64,000 nt of DNA from a virus. Below the pieces are notes generated by a model. It was not told the origin of the DNA, did not search any database, and saw only the letters and a program-made list of their open reading frames with translations. Shown here piece by piece: positions 15,789 through 24,059 of the stretch. The number at the start of each line of letters is the position of its first letter. Position 1 is the first letter of the stretch. The stretch is from the IMG/VR virus record IMGVR_UViG_3300038463_000730, positions 1-64,000 of that record. One strand, 5' to 3'. A program made the position numbers and the translations under genes.

Positions 15789-16145
15789 TCACTCTCGTAG
15801 ACCACGCATCACGCCACGAACGAACGGGACAGTAAACGGAGCTGAGAGCAGCAGCCCTCCAAGTACACCCGGGTACATGGCGACGACAATCGCTGCGACG
15901 AATGCAACGATTGAACCAACACACTGAAAGGCAATGTTGCTGGCTTTCTCATTCGGTTGTTTGGTTGGTGGCTTTCGAGGTTGCACCGTAGGTGCTGGCC
16001 TAGGTGCTGGCCTGCTATCGGGAGAGAGCTTAGTCTCCTCGATCAATCTACACGCTTGGAAGGCAGCATTACGCGCTTCATCTTTTGGAGTATTAGGATG
16101 CGCGGCCAGAGCGATTAGCTTCCTTATCTTTTCGGCCTTATCCAT
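15789..16145 (-). CDS. DUF2786-like protein with C-terminal membrane segments, 118 aa
   Basis: Residues 1-40 (MDKAEKIRKLIALAAHPNTP, KDEARNAAFQACRLIEE) fit a DUF2786 helical hairpin. A Pro/Arg linker leads to two hydrophobic stretches (about 70-90 and 92-110), so it is probably membrane-anchored. A second DUF2786-like gene is at 5980-6495. Confidence 0.7.
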   Translation of the reverse strand: MDKAEKIRKLIALAAHPNTPKDEARNAAFQACRLIEETKLSPDSRPAPRPAPTVQPRKPPTKQPNEKASNIAFQCVGSIVAFVAAIVVAMYPGVLGGLLLSAPFTVPFVRGVMRGLRE

Positions 16146-16171
16146 GTTTCAGCACACTCCGGGCCTAGGCC

Positions 16172-16180
16172 GATATATAG
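16172..16180 (+). promoter_or_regulatory. GATATATAG motif upstream of HNH gene
   Basis: Identical to the nonamer before the first HNH gene; here 6 nt before ATG. No SD is present, so a leaderless transcript is conceivable. Confidence 0.4.
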
Positions 16181-16186
16181 ATCGGT

Positions 16187-16744
16187 ATGAAAGATTACGA
16201 TACCTGTCCAGGTTGCCGTGGAACGAAACGTAAAGTAGCGAAGCTATGTCGCCCTTGCCGCTACCCAGTCGGTAAAACTAAAGTATGCAAAGGCCCCTGC
16301 GGTCTCGACTTGCCTATTACGGCATTTCGTATCCGAACAAGGAAGACGCCAAAGCCTCGCTCACGTTGTATGGGATGTGAAAGTAAGGCAGAACGCAAGC
16401 GTTACAATGCCAGACCTATTGCAACCCGCAAGGTATCCACTCGCCGATGGGAGAAGAACAACCCAGAGAAGCATAAGGCGCAACTGCTACGCGCTCGGGT
16501 TCGCAAGCTCGGGTTAGCTTCTGATATGGATAGGATCATTGCGTTTGCCGCGCAGTATTCCGCCTGTCCATTGTGCGGCACTACTAAGAGTGACTTGGCT
16601 GGTTCTCGCATGTGCATTGACCACGACCACAAGACCGGCAAGTTTCGTGGTCTTATCTGCGAAGCATGTAACTTTGGCATCGGCCAATGCAAAGATAGCC
16701 CGGCAACATTACGTGCTGCGGCAGACTATCTCGAATCAGCCTAA
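16187..16744 (+). CDS. endonuclease VII-type HNH protein, 185 aa
   Basis: The N-terminus has zinc pairs (CPGC, CRPC, CKGPC) and a basic middle. The C-terminal domain reads CPLCGTTKSD, then CIDHDHKTGKFRGLICEACN, FGIGQCKDSP and a final helix, which is the recombination endonuclease VII signature (CxxC, DHDHxTGxxRGLxCxxCN, G..KDxP). Related enzymes cut branched or nicked DNA, or act as homing nucleases. Plus strand inside a minus-strand operon, ending 4 nt into the neighbour. Confidence 0.88.
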   Translation: MKDYDTCPGCRGTKRKVAKLCRPCRYPVGKTKVCKGPCGLDLPITAFRIRTRKTPKPRSRCMGCESKAERKRYNARPIATRKVSTRRWEKNNPEKHKAQLLRARVRKLGLASDMDRIIAFAAQYSACPLCGTTKSDLAGSRMCIDHDHKTGKFRGLICEACNFGIGQCKDSPATLRAAADYLESA

Positions 16745-17199
16745 CGCCCGGCGCATTCTGGACCCAGGCCGATCAAAAGGCTGCTCGGGACGGTCAGAGC
16801 CCGACCACATCTCCCACACCGACCCTCATGCCATACCTCAACCTGAGGAGGCATCCGACCCGACACAAGATAGTTCCAAGCATATAAGAACGCTTGGATA
16901 CTCGGCGCTGTTACGGCGATCCTTGCTTTCCTACTATGACTGTAGGTTTGCCGATCGAAGATCGTTCCGACGAATTCGTATGCCGATTCATTATCAGGTC
17001 CGGTCAGGACCGATACAAAGTGCGGCGTTCGAGATCCAGGTTGTGAGCCGGGCCGGGTATCTTCCTTTTGCCGTAGTCGGTAAGTAAACCGAGTTCCGGT
17101 CTTCTCACTAACCAACGTGACCCGAGCGTTGCCAGCTAGGATGAAGTTGCGAGCCTGTTCGCCTTCCGTGATTCGAGACTCGCTTCCGGGCTTGGCCAT
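16741..17199 (-). CDS. DUF6011-like protein, 152 aa
   Basis: GGAGGAAG before ATG at 17199. The middle contains NARVTLVSEKTGTRFTYRLR and FVSVLTGPDNESAYEFVG; the end contains VEVWHEGRCGRCGRALTVP and GLGPECAG. This is the DUF6011 pattern (substrate-like beta region, then a CGRCGR zinc knuckle and GPEC). The four cysteines probably bind zinc. Common in phages and plasmids, function unknown. Confidence 0.8.
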   Translation of the reverse strand: MAKPGSESRITEGEQARNFILAGNARVTLVSEKTGTRFTYRLRQKEDTRPGSQPGSRTPHFVSVLTGPDNESAYEFVGTIFDRQTYSHSRKARIAVTAPSIQAFLYAWNYLVSGRMPPQVEVWHEGRCGRCGRALTVPSSLLIGLGPECAGR

Positions 17200-17474
17200 G
17201 TTCCGACTTCCTCCAGCGCAGTGAATGTCCGTTGCAAGATATCGAGCCGGTTCAGCATACGGACACGAGCCATACCGGCCCAACCCCACGCGTACCTGTT
17301 CTCCGGGCCAAGCTCGCCGTTCCAAACATCCAGGCAGTATACTAGACCGTAGACCAACATAGCTCGGTCAAACTGATCTCGGGTATGTTCCCCGGCCCAC
17401 CAACATAGCGCGGCTCGACTATCTCGATGCTCGGAGGCTCGGCTGAGCCATTCGATTGATTCGGCATTGATCAT
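17136..17474 (-). CDS. hypothetical protein, 112 aa
   Basis: Helical, Trp- and Arg-rich (LSRASEHRDSRAALCWWAGE). The last 64 nt overlap the DUF6011-like gene in another frame. No recognised family. Confidence 0.6.
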   Translation of the reverse strand: MINAESIEWLSRASEHRDSRAALCWWAGEHTRDQFDRAMLVYGLVYCLDVWNGELGPENRYAWGWAGMARVRMLNRLDILQRTFTALEEVGTWPSPEASLESRKANRLATSS

Positions 17475-17496
17475 GTCGGGCCTCCTGCACTCGCCG

Positions 17497-17856
17497 CTAC
17501 CGAGCTATGTTGACAGGCTTGCCAGAGTCGAGACAAACCAATCGGTAAGATGAGTCCGGGCCACACAATCGCTTGCGAGGAACCTTGAATCGTTCGACAC
17601 CGATCATGAGGGTCGAACCTTGAAGCTGAGCATGCGGGCGTTCGAGCATGACCCACTGAGTATCATCATCGCTTCGGTCTTCGACGACAACGCAATCGGC
17701 GAACGCGGGAGAGATGGCGGTCCCGAACTTCGTTCCGGCATCAGCAGAGCGAACCTGGCCTTGACAGGCAACATAGCTAGACTTGCTGATCTCCCTCAGC
17801 ACGTTGCCAGGTTGAAAGTCGTCTTCCGTCAACTCGCACAACTTCCCATCCGGCAT
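17497..17856 (-). CDS. hypothetical protein, 119 aa
   Basis: MPDGKLCELTEDDFQPGNVL... beta-rich, Cys-containing soluble protein. No domain recognised. SD (AAAGGAA) upstream. Confidence 0.65.
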   Translation of the reverse strand: MPDGKLCELTEDDFQPGNVLREISKSSYVACQGQVRSADAGTKFGTAISPAFADCVVVEDRSDDDTQWVMLERPHAQLQGSTLMIGVERFKVPRKRLCGPDSSYRLVCLDSGKPVNIAR

Positions 17857-17876
17857 GACTATGTTCCTTTCTTGAC

Positions 17877-18314
17877 CTACTTACGGAGCTGGTTGATCTC
17901 GTCCTTCGCGTCGTCGATGACGGTGCCGCCGAACTTCCGAGCGGCGGCGGCTTGCTCGGGCAGCTTATCCCGTTCTTGCTGCGCCGCCTCGCCCGTTTTG
18001 ATCGCCCCTTCGATCACGGCGTCTTTCGCGCTGGTCGCGAGACTCCGCACCTCTGCCGATGCGGCGTCGCAGTAGTGACGGAGACTCGGATGCTCCGTCG
18101 CGTCGATGCGAGAGCACGCCGGAAGCGGGATGACCAGCGTGGGCTGCTCGTTGCTCGGCTCGGGTTGAGCGGTTGACACGGGCTCGTTCGGTCGGGCCGG
18201 TTCTTCCTGGCTCGGAGCAATGCTACTCGGTCCCTTCGGTGCAAACTCGGAAGGGGTGCAGGCCAGACCGGCGACGGATGCGAGCGACACGGCGAGCAAC
18301 ATGATCAGCTTCAT
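17877..18314 (-). CDS. predicted lipoprotein, 145 aa
   Basis: Signal peptide MKLIMLLAVSLASVAGLAC with cysteine 19 as a likely lipidation site (GLAC, a loose lipobox), then a Pro/Ser/Glu-rich linker, then a helical C-terminal domain (KDAVIEGAIKTGEAAQQERD). Probably exported and membrane-anchored; possible superinfection-exclusion or lysis role, by inference only. A second Cys pair (Cys68, Cys82) may form a disulfide. Confidence 0.72.
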   Translation of the reverse strand: MKLIMLLAVSLASVAGLACTPSEFAPKGPSSIAPSQEEPARPNEPVSTAQPEPSNEQPTLVIPLPACSRIDATEHPSLRHYCDAASAEVRSLATSAKDAVIEGAIKTGEAAQQERDKLPEQAAAARKFGGTVIDDAKDEINQLRK

Positions 18315-18355
18315 TGTTCTAGTTCTCCTGGTTTGTTTCGTTCGTATTAGAAGAA

Positions 18356-18515
18356 TGGTGCCCGCCCAGGGGATCGAACCCCGGCATACTCCCGACCTTG
18401 TACTTCGGTAAGGGTACTTCCCAACCTATCCTACTCTACCTTCACCTGGCCAGGCTTAGTAGAGTCCTTTCAAATTGGGTTCTCGGTAACTTGCCAGTCA
18501 CCGCCTGTTACGGGC
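18356..18515 (-). tRNA. atypical tRNA-like gene with encoded CCA
   Basis: The 3' end is tRNA-like: T-arm CGGGG, loop TTCGATC, CCCTG, then GGCGGGC and ACCA. The 5' GCCCGTA pairs with GGCGGGC over 6 of 7 positions. The 115 nt between hold GTAAC/GTTAC, CTCTAC/GTAGAG and CCGA/TCGG hairpins, the last with GTACAAG in its loop, but no standard D-arm. Much longer than any tRNA; either split by an insertion or a tRNA-mimicking RNA. Confidence 0.5.
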
Positions 18516-18536
18516 TAACTTGGTCAACCAGTCGCG

Positions 18537-18833
18537 TTAGCCAGTGTACATGATACTGGCATCCGACATTGCTTTCTCGTACGAGTACGCCTTCTCGGGC
18601 TTGTCGGAATACCCGTATCGAAGACGCCACGTATCGGTCACGACGTTGTATTGGTAGATCGTGTCGAAGAACCGCTCGAAGTTATCCGAGACCTCGATCA
18701 CGTCTCCTTCCTGCCGTATGTATAGAAGCTTCTCGACGAAACCCTCGTCGTCCGGGCTATCCCACTTCGTTCGTGCGTTCGACAAGATTGCCTCGACGAA
18801 CGACTTGACCTGGGGCGATGTCTGCCAGTTCAT
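18537..18833 (-). CDS. hypothetical protein, 98 aa
   Basis: MNWQTSPQVKSFVEAILSNA... Aromatic and acidic, with IYQYNVVTDTWRLRYGYSD. SD (GAGGGATGA) upstream inside the 428-aa gene. Function unknown. Confidence 0.65.
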   Translation of the reverse strand: MNWQTSPQVKSFVEAILSNARTKWDSPDDEGFVEKLLYIRQEGDVIEVSDNFERFFDTIYQYNVVTDTWRLRYGYSDKPEKAYSYEKAMSDASIMYTG

Positions 18834-20120
18834 TCATCCCTCCGAATGGTTCTGGTTCGACTTGTTCGAACCGTTGATCAGCTTGTCGATGTCTTCGGCC
18901 GAACCTACCAGGCCCTTGCCGAACACCGCCTCCTGCAACATGGAAGCAAGCGACTTACCCTTACCCGAACGAGCGCCGGTCTTGGTGCTCTTCGTGTAGA
19001 CCCCGCTAGCCTTCGCTTCCTCACGAAGGATGTCACGAATCTCGTAAACGATCGGATCCTGGATCGTGAGGCCGAGCGCGGTCATGTTGACCACGTACCG
19101 CTTCGCGTCTTCGTAGGCGAGGAGCTTCTCCGTCGTCACGGCCCCCGGAATGGTACGCCGAGTCCAATCACGCACGTCCACCTTGTCTGCCAGCGGAACG
19201 CCGAGGAGATCCATGAACACCCGTCGAGCCGCTTCGATCATCTGGTACGCATTGATCTGGCAACGACGATACTGAAGCATGTAGCGAGTCGTGCCAGCGT
19301 GGGAGCTGAGTAGCTCGGAGTGAGTCTCGACGATGACCCGAGCGTCGATCCCACCCTTCTCGCGAGTCTGGCAGATCATCTGCCTACGAGCCTTGCGGTA
19401 CTCAGTAAGCAATGCGTTCGTGTCATCGACCTTGGCCTTGGAGTTACGACGCTGGCCGAGAACCGTATCACGATCCCCCGTGTTTGCCACGGCGCCGATG
19501 TTGCCACCGATCATCCTTCGCACATCGACGAAGAACGCTTCGATTGCCTGTTTCTGTTGAACCGTTCCCATGTGGACCGGCTTGACGTTGATCGTTGCGC
19601 TCGGCGTATACGCTTCGGGAACAATACCCTTTGCGTAGTTCAGCTCAGGGCGCGGAGCGATTTCCTTCGCTTGCGCCGCTTCGGCAGCTTTCGCCGCACG
19701 CCGCTCTTTACGTGACTTCGGTTGTTCCTCTTCCTTCAGCTTCGCGTTGACCTCCTTGATCAACCCGATCGCCTTGCGGAAGTTGCGACGCTCTTCCTGG
19801 TTGATCTGGCGATCACCGGGTTGCGCCGGGATCAGCTTGATCCGAACATTCTCACCGATGCGAACCGGCTCCGGCGTGGCCCGACCAGAGATCGGTTTGG
19901 CAGACTTCAGCAAGTCATCCAAGTCCATCCGCACGACCACGGCCAACGCCGTGTAGGCCGCTCTGATCTGATCGTTCGACTTCCCGGTCAAGATGCCGTT
20001 GATATACGGCTGGGCCTTGGGAAGCTGAGCCAACTCGTCCGCGTGTTCCTCAACGAACTTCCTCGCGGGCATGAACGTCGCGGCCTTCTGCAATTCCCTC
20101 AACATATCCGGTTTGAGCAT
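18834..20120 (-). CDS. large hypothetical protein, 428 aa
   Basis: Longest gene of the left block. Residues 1-80 are helical. Residues about 105-160 are Lys/Glu/Ala-rich (KSRKERRAAKAAEAAQAKE), probably a coiled coil or linker. Residues 185-400 look globular and Arg-rich. No nuclease, helicase or structural motif is recognisable. ATG preceded by CGGGAGA. One copy of the GGCTCCATTCCATTG element lies about 170 nt upstream, so it is probably the first gene of its transcript. Confidence 0.75.
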   Translation of the reverse strand: MLKPDMLRELQKAATFMPARKFVEEHADELAQLPKAQPYINGILTGKSNDQIRAAYTALAVVVRMDLDDLLKSAKPISGRATPEPVRIGENVRIKLIPAQPGDRQINQEERRNFRKAIGLIKEVNAKLKEEEQPKSRKERRAAKAAEAAQAKEIAPRPELNYAKGIVPEAYTPSATINVKPVHMGTVQQKQAIEAFFVDVRRMIGGNIGAVANTGDRDTVLGQRRNSKAKVDDTNALLTEYRKARRQMICQTREKGGIDARVIVETHSELLSSHAGTTRYMLQYRRCQINAYQMIEAARRVFMDLLGVPLADKVDVRDWTRRTIPGAVTTEKLLAYEDAKRYVVNMTALGLTIQDPIVYEIRDILREEAKASGVYTKSTKTGARSGKGKSLASMLQEAVFGKGLVGSAEDIDKLINGSNKSNQNHSEG

Positions 20121-20207
20121 GTGATTGTCTCCCGTTGTGATTGACTACCATCGGTCCCGATCAATGCGGGATGATAGTCGGTTTGATAAGGAGAGTAAGT
20201 GTAACTA

Positions 20208-20220
20208 AGCTATGTTGCAC
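20208..20220. promoter_or_regulatory. AGCTATGTTGCAC element
   Basis: Similar to AGCTATATAATGCA (24197-24210) and AGCTATATATTGCA (24267-24280). AT-rich core between two inverted short words; possible promoter or protein site. Confidence 0.3.
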
Positions 20221-20235
20221 GTGAAACATTGGGTA

Positions 20236-20248
20236 GGGACTTATTGAC
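20236..20248 (-). promoter_or_regulatory. GTCAATAAGTCCC element, copy 1
   Basis: The minus-strand GTCAATAAGTCCC, with similar flanks (GGTAA upstream, CC two bases downstream), recurs at 21139-21151. It lies about 116 nt upstream of the 428-aa gene. Function unknown; conservation outside genes suggests a regulatory site. Confidence 0.45.
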
Positions 20249-20286
20249 ATTGCCATCTTTACCGAACCGACCCCAATGTCGAAGCA

Positions 20287-20301
20287 CAATGGAATGGAGC
20301 C
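20287..20301 (-). promoter_or_regulatory. GGCTCCATTCCATTG element, copy 1
   Basis: One of five identical 15-mers between 20.3 and 24.1 kb, all in gene-free DNA and in the same orientation as the genes. Precedes the 428-aa gene. Likely a phage-specific promoter or processing site. Confidence 0.55.
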
Positions 20302-20315
20302 GTTACGTTGACCCG

Positions 20316-20651
20316 TTACTCCGCGGCCTTGTCTCCTGTACCGGCCAGGTTCTCCCAATGAGGAGATATATCCTCCGGATCAGCGAACATGGAGAACGCG
20401 CCGCCGTATCCGTACTGCGCATTGAGCGCCTGGCTCACCTCCGTCATCGCGTGCTCTTTCGACACCGTGTCACGCACGCTGAATGGTAGGTAGTCGATCT
20501 GAACCATCTCGATCGATTCCCTAACCATCAGCCGATCGATGTCACGTCGGAGCTTGTTGACTCGCCGCTTCTCCGTTCTGCGCTGGAGCATTCCTCCGCC
20601 GCTAGGTAGTTGGATCATGGCGTGCTTGTGTGCTTGACGGAGCTTGATCAT
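20316..20651 (-). CDS. hypothetical protein, 111 aa, basic N-terminus
   Basis: Begins MIKLRQAHKHAMIQLPSGGG, then RRTEKRRVNKLRRDIDRLM, strongly basic, and an acidic aromatic C-terminus. Possibly nucleic-acid binding. No family recognised. Confidence 0.65.
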   Translation of the reverse strand: MIKLRQAHKHAMIQLPSGGGMLQRRTEKRRVNKLRRDIDRLMVRESIEMVQIDYLPFSVRDTVSKEHAMTEVSQALNAQYGYGGAFSMFADPEDISPHWENLAGTGDKAAE

Positions 20652-20654
20652 CGC

Positions 20655-21092
20655 TCAGTGAACCTCCTCAGTCGTTTCGATCTTCGTCTCTTCCTTCTTG
20701 GGCCAGCCGAATGCCACCTCCTCGATGTGAAGCCGGAAGTCCTCGTCCCACGAATGGCGAACGAGCGGCTCGATGTCGCCGAGGATCTTGATCAATCGGG
20801 CCTCCTCCTCATCCCGGAGCACGTGCCAGGCATCCGTCGCCCGACGATACTGCTCGCGCACAACATTGTGCGCCTCCTCTTCCGGTGACTCGGGGCGAGG
20901 GTTGGACTTGTACCACTCCTCGATCATCGCGTTCAGTGCATCACGCTTGCCGATTTCTCGACCGAGCCGCACGTACTCATGATCGCGGAAGTTCTCCGCG
21001 TCACGCTCTTCCTCGAACGCACGAAGCGTCTTCTCGAAACGATCGCAGCAACGACAACCCGAAACGAACGTAACAACGTGAATCGTCTTCAT
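20655..21092 (-). CDS. hypothetical protein, 145 aa, helical
   Basis: MKTIHVVTFVSGCRCCDRFE at the N-terminus looks superficially like a thioredoxin-type strand with a CxCC motif, but the rest is a charged helical protein (Glu/Arg-rich), so I do not call a redox function. SD AGGAG upstream, and a GTCAATAAGTCCC element 47 nt before the start. Confidence 0.65.
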   Translation of the reverse strand: MKTIHVVTFVSGCRCCDRFEKTLRAFEEERDAENFRDHEYVRLGREIGKRDALNAMIEEWYKSNPRPESPEEEAHNVVREQYRRATDAWHVLRDEEEARLIKILGDIEPLVRHSWDEDFRLHIEEVAFGWPKKEETKIETTEEVH

Positions 21093-21138
21093 GGTTGCAC
21101 TCCTGCGGGTTAGAGTAACTCGATATGATTCGCAGGCG

Positions 21139-21151
21139 GGGACTTATTGAC
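21139..21151 (-). promoter_or_regulatory. GTCAATAAGTCCC element, copy 2
   Basis: Second copy, 47 nt upstream of the gene starting at 21092. Together with copy 1 about 28 positions can be aligned. Confidence 0.45.
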
Positions 21152-21194
21152 TTGGCCCTCTTACCTATGTATCGACTCTGCGAATCCCATTAGA

Positions 21195-21234
21195 GCGCGC
21201 CGGGGGAATCGAACCCCCGTATACCATAGCGCGC
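21195..21234 (-). ncRNA. tRNA-like minihelix
   Basis: Minus strand: GCGCGCT pairs with GGCGCGC, and between them a perfect T-arm (GGGGG, loop TTCGATT, CCCCC) abuts the acceptor. Only about 8 nt separate the acceptor 5' strand from the T-arm, so D- and anticodon arms are absent. It is the top half of a tRNA, placed after the stop at 21247, where it could act as a processing or termination structure. Confidence 0.55.
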
Positions 21235-21246
21235 TTGGCCGTATTA

Positions 21247-21696
21247 CTACGCGGCCTTCGTGATCGCTTCGAGACTCTTCTTCGCGTTCGCCACGAACGA
21301 CTTACCCATCGGCGTCTCCAGCACCGATCCGTACACGGCGAGGTAATCCTCGGCGAGCTTGAGGTAGTACCCGCTGAGCGGCGCACCCTCGACCGCATCG
21401 ATCCAACGCACCGGACCCTTGCCGCCGCGCCCCTTGGACTTGAACCCCTCCTTGCCGGTGAGCTTGTCCAGCGCCGAGTTGATTCGCCACGAAGTCACGG
21501 CGAGGAAGGTCTTGGACTTCACCCCGTTCGCATCGGCCTTCTGCGGAACGAGGCCCGACGCCATCATTCCGGCGAGCGCGGTGAACAGGATCTCCGTCGT
21601 CGTGAATACACGCGGTCCCGGCTTCGGAGCCGCAACCTTGGCAGGCGTGGTGTTGGTCTTGATCGAAATCGCAGCGAGAACCTTGTTCGTGTGCAT
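21247..21696 (-). CDS. hypothetical protein, 149 aa
   Basis: Starts MHTNKVLAAISIKTNTTPAK; the first 30 residues are Lys/Pro/Ala-rich as in the 1159-1689 gene. A globular part follows with TEILFTALAGMMASGL and a Lys-rich loop (FKSKGRGGKGPVRWID). AGGAG 10 nt upstream and a promoter-like 15-mer 55 nt upstream. Function unknown. Confidence 0.68.
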   Translation of the reverse strand: MHTNKVLAAISIKTNTTPAKVAAPKPGPRVFTTTEILFTALAGMMASGLVPQKADANGVKSKTFLAVTSWRINSALDKLTGKEGFKSKGRGGKGPVRWIDAVEGAPLSGYYLKLAEDYLAVYGSVLETPMGKSFVANAKKSLEAITKAA

Positions 21697-21750
21697 GACT
21701 TGTTTCTCTCCTGGTTTGAGTAACCGTAACTCGCAACTACCGGCCCTCCA

Positions 21751-21765
21751 CAATGGAATGGAGCC
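21751..21765 (-). promoter_or_regulatory. GGCTCCATTCCATTG element, copy 2
   Basis: Identical 15-mer, 55 nt upstream of the gene starting at 21696. Confidence 0.55.
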
Positions 21766-21780
21766 GCTTGTGACATTGGA

Positions 21781-21839
21781 TCGCACGACTGGATTCGATC
21801 CGTAGGAACATAGTCGCGTTGACTACTTCCGTCGTGCGA
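21781..21839 (-). ncRNA. tRNA-like or terminator-like hairpin element
   Basis: TCGCACGAC (21781-21789) and GTCGTGCGA (21831-21839) form a 9-bp closing stem. Inside on the minus strand are a GGAA/TTCC-TAGTC/GACTA hairpin and a GGATCGAATCC hairpin with a T-loop-like sequence. It sits immediately after the stop at 21848. Confidence 0.4.
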
Positions 21840-21847
21840 AGACTTGC

Positions 21848-22648
21848 TCAGCCACGTGAGAACGTGACACGGGTTTCCGAGACCTTGACTCCGAATCCCA
21901 AGGTAGCCCTCGGATTGTGAGTCTGGTGTGTGATCGGTCCCTTCTTCTCGCGGCTCGTTTGACTTGCCGCCGCCGATGCTGCTTCGACGTAGGTGACATG
22001 GATCACCTTCGGATTACCGCTCGGATAGTTCTGGCAGACGCGGATCGTACCCTCGTCCGTCTCCACGGGTTCCTGCTCTTCGTAACGAACCCGCATACCC
22101 TGATGCTGGCCTCGTTCGGACTTCAGGACCCACCAACGGCAACCCGCACGGTGAGCCTCGAACGCCTTGTCATAGTTCGCCGTACGAGTCTCCTCGCCCG
22201 GAATCTCGACAATGAGCTGAAACGGCTTGAATGCGCCGGAGTGTTTCACGACACGCTTCGCCGTGAAACCGCCGATGAAGTACACACCCCACTTCTCCCA
22301 GAGATCCGTATCGACGTTCTCTTGGAAGATAGCGGACTTCTCGTTCCGCTTCGCCGCCTCATAGGCAACGGCCACGTCCGGGTCTCCGAGCCCGATATCA
22401 CGAGCGAGTTTCCCGCATGAGAACACGGCCTTGTTCCGCGTCTCCAGATCCGTCTCGCACAACGCATTGTGCAGTTTGAACGCCAGGGTCTCCCCTTCGC
22501 TCGCATCCTTCGGAACGCTCACGCGCCCTTCGGGCTTTGCCTTCGCCGGAGCCTTTGCAGGTTTCGGCGCTTCTTTCGCGACGGGCTTACCGATCACCTT
22601 GATCGGGGTGATCGTACCCGTTTCACGGTTTCGCTTGATCACTTGCAT
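21848..22648 (-). CDS. hypothetical protein, 266 aa
   Basis: GAGGTGA before ATG. An N-terminal Lys/Pro/Ala linker (residues 20-45) precedes a globular domain: LAFKLHNALCETDLETRNKA, then FIGGFTAKRVVKHS and WWVLKSERGQHQGMRVRY, then a Ser/Ala/Thr-rich tail. No recognised fold. A promoter-like 15-mer lies 26 nt upstream. Confidence 0.7.
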   Translation of the reverse strand: MQVIKRNRETGTITPIKVIGKPVAKEAPKPAKAPAKAKPEGRVSVPKDASEGETLAFKLHNALCETDLETRNKAVFSCGKLARDIGLGDPDVAVAYEAAKRNEKSAIFQENVDTDLWEKWGVYFIGGFTAKRVVKHSGAFKPFQLIVEIPGEETRTANYDKAFEAHRAGCRWWVLKSERGQHQGMRVRYEEQEPVETDEGTIRVCQNYPSGNPKVIHVTYVEAASAAASQTSREKKGPITHQTHNPRATLGFGVKVSETRVTFSRG

Positions 22649-22673
22649 TCGCGTCACCTCCGTTGTTGTTTCG

Positions 22674-22688
22674 CAATGGAATGGAGCC
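22674..22688 (-). promoter_or_regulatory. GGCTCCATTCCATTG element, copy 3
   Basis: Identical 15-mer, 26 nt upstream of the start at 22648; the closest spacing of the five, which would place a transcription start just upstream of the SD if it is a promoter. Confidence 0.6.
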
Positions 22689-22714
22689 AATTGCTTAAGT
22701 TGCGAGTTTCCTCA

Positions 22715-24055
22715 CATTCAAACCCACGTATCTAACACGGAGTCGTCATCATCGAACGGTAACTCCCATACTACAGCAATCAAGCGTAGATATGTTGTGT
22801 AGCAGATTCGTAGGCTTGAATGCGAAGGCCAGGGTTCTCACCGTATGGTTTAGCCGATACAGGAAAACCCTGGCTTCGCAAGTTTATGCTTAGAGACCAA
22901 CCTACCAACTAACCCGCTCGGTTCACATACACTTTACCCCATATGACACTGATAGGCGTCCGGCATTGCTCGCCGATGACTCTCTCCTACCTATGGCCGT
23001 GTTGAGATTACCACTAGACCTAGACGCCTGGCATTATCCCGCCAATGGCTTTCTTCTCGGTTTCGTGATCCGATGCACACATTCAAGTGTGACACTGGTA
23101 TCTAGTAACACGATGCAACCCGTAACAGCGAATTAGTAACTCACGTATCACCCGGCACAACCCACTAGGCTTGCGTACCTACTTCCTTTCACACGGCGTT
23201 TTTACACGCCTCACCATGTATGTAGCCTTTCGGCATCACGGCGAGTTTTCATGTTACTCGCTTTCGGCCCCTACACACTTACCCGGTCAACGATTCCAAT
23301 TCACGCTCAACCTACACACCAGGCCAAGGCCAAGTTTTCAGCTAATCATGTTTCGGTTTCTCGCGGGTTAGCATGTAGCTTTGCGCGCCCCTAGCAGATT
23401 GCGAAGACAATACGCTTTCGGTACGGCGCTTCGCATACGAAGAGCTATCTCCTGTCCCTTAGCGATACGGCTTACAAGGCCATACGGTATACCCCAATGT
23501 CAAAGGCGCCCGGTACTAACTCACCGATAGCTTTCTCCTTTGACCTTTCGGTCACTCCGCACCCTCTAACACTGGACTAGTCGCGACCCCTTGGCATCGC
23601 AACCCTATCCCGTAGAGTGAGAGTCATGGTTACTGTCCCTTTCGGAACGCCAACTAGTTAGCTGGCCCGACCTACTCGTTTCGGATATACTATCTCGCCT
23701 ACTCTAGGGAGACAGTCTCTCCGTTTCTTATAGTCGTCCTACTTGCAACGGGTTCCCATTCCCGATGCGTTCAGCATTAGCCCACCTCTCCCGTCAAGGA
23801 GCGAGGTCATATGATGGGCGCCACGTTATGCCCTAGAGGCTAGACTTACTCCGAGGACCCCGTAGGGTAGGCATACCGCCCGGAGGGAACTAGCCACCCT
23901 ACCAGCGAGCGGCTGATAGGTGGGTCGTGGGAGTCGGATTCGGCTCCACCCACTGCAAGCAATGGAATGGAGCCTAGTCATCTCGCGGAACCGAATCGCG
24001 AGACCGCGGCAACCCCGCTTTTCAGCGGGGCGGCATCGCTGCGGCTCAAACCCGG
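22715..24055 (-). ncRNA. giant structured noncoding RNA candidate, about 1.3 kb
   Basis: No plausible gene on either strand. The minus strand shows repeated GAAA-capped hairpins: GACC-GAAA-GGTC (23542-23553), GCC-GAAA-GGC (23225-23234), a 7-bp CCCCGCT-GAAA-AGCGGGG (around 24019-24036), and others near 23269, 23415 and 23639. A 15-bp stem with one bulge pairs 22821-22836 with 22866-22880. GAAA loops appear on the minus strand, and two promoter-like 15-mers lie at its 5' end (24060, 23960). GOLLD and ROOL are large phage-borne RNAs near tRNAs, but I cannot match this sequence to either. Confidence 0.65.
23960..23974 (-). promoter_or_regulatory. GGCTCCATTCCATTG element, copy 4
   Basis: Identical 15-mer within the 5' part of the structured region; a hairpin with stem CTCGCG/CGCGAG lies just upstream on the minus strand. 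Confidence 0.55.
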
Positions 24056-24059
24056 ACCA

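Noticed and set aside
15697-15924. Open frames crossing the 15.0-15.9 kb structured region
   Set aside because: Composition is Arg/Ser/Cys-rich as in non-coding frames, starts lack SDs and strong stems run through them.
20655-21092. Thioredoxin or glutaredoxin from the CRCC motif
   Set aside because: Only the first 15 residues resemble the fold; the remainder is a charged helical protein without the cis-Pro region.
23171-23371. 66-codon plus-strand frame inside the giant RNA
   Set aside because: Crosses GAAA-capped stems of the opposite strand and lacks an SD; no protein-like composition.
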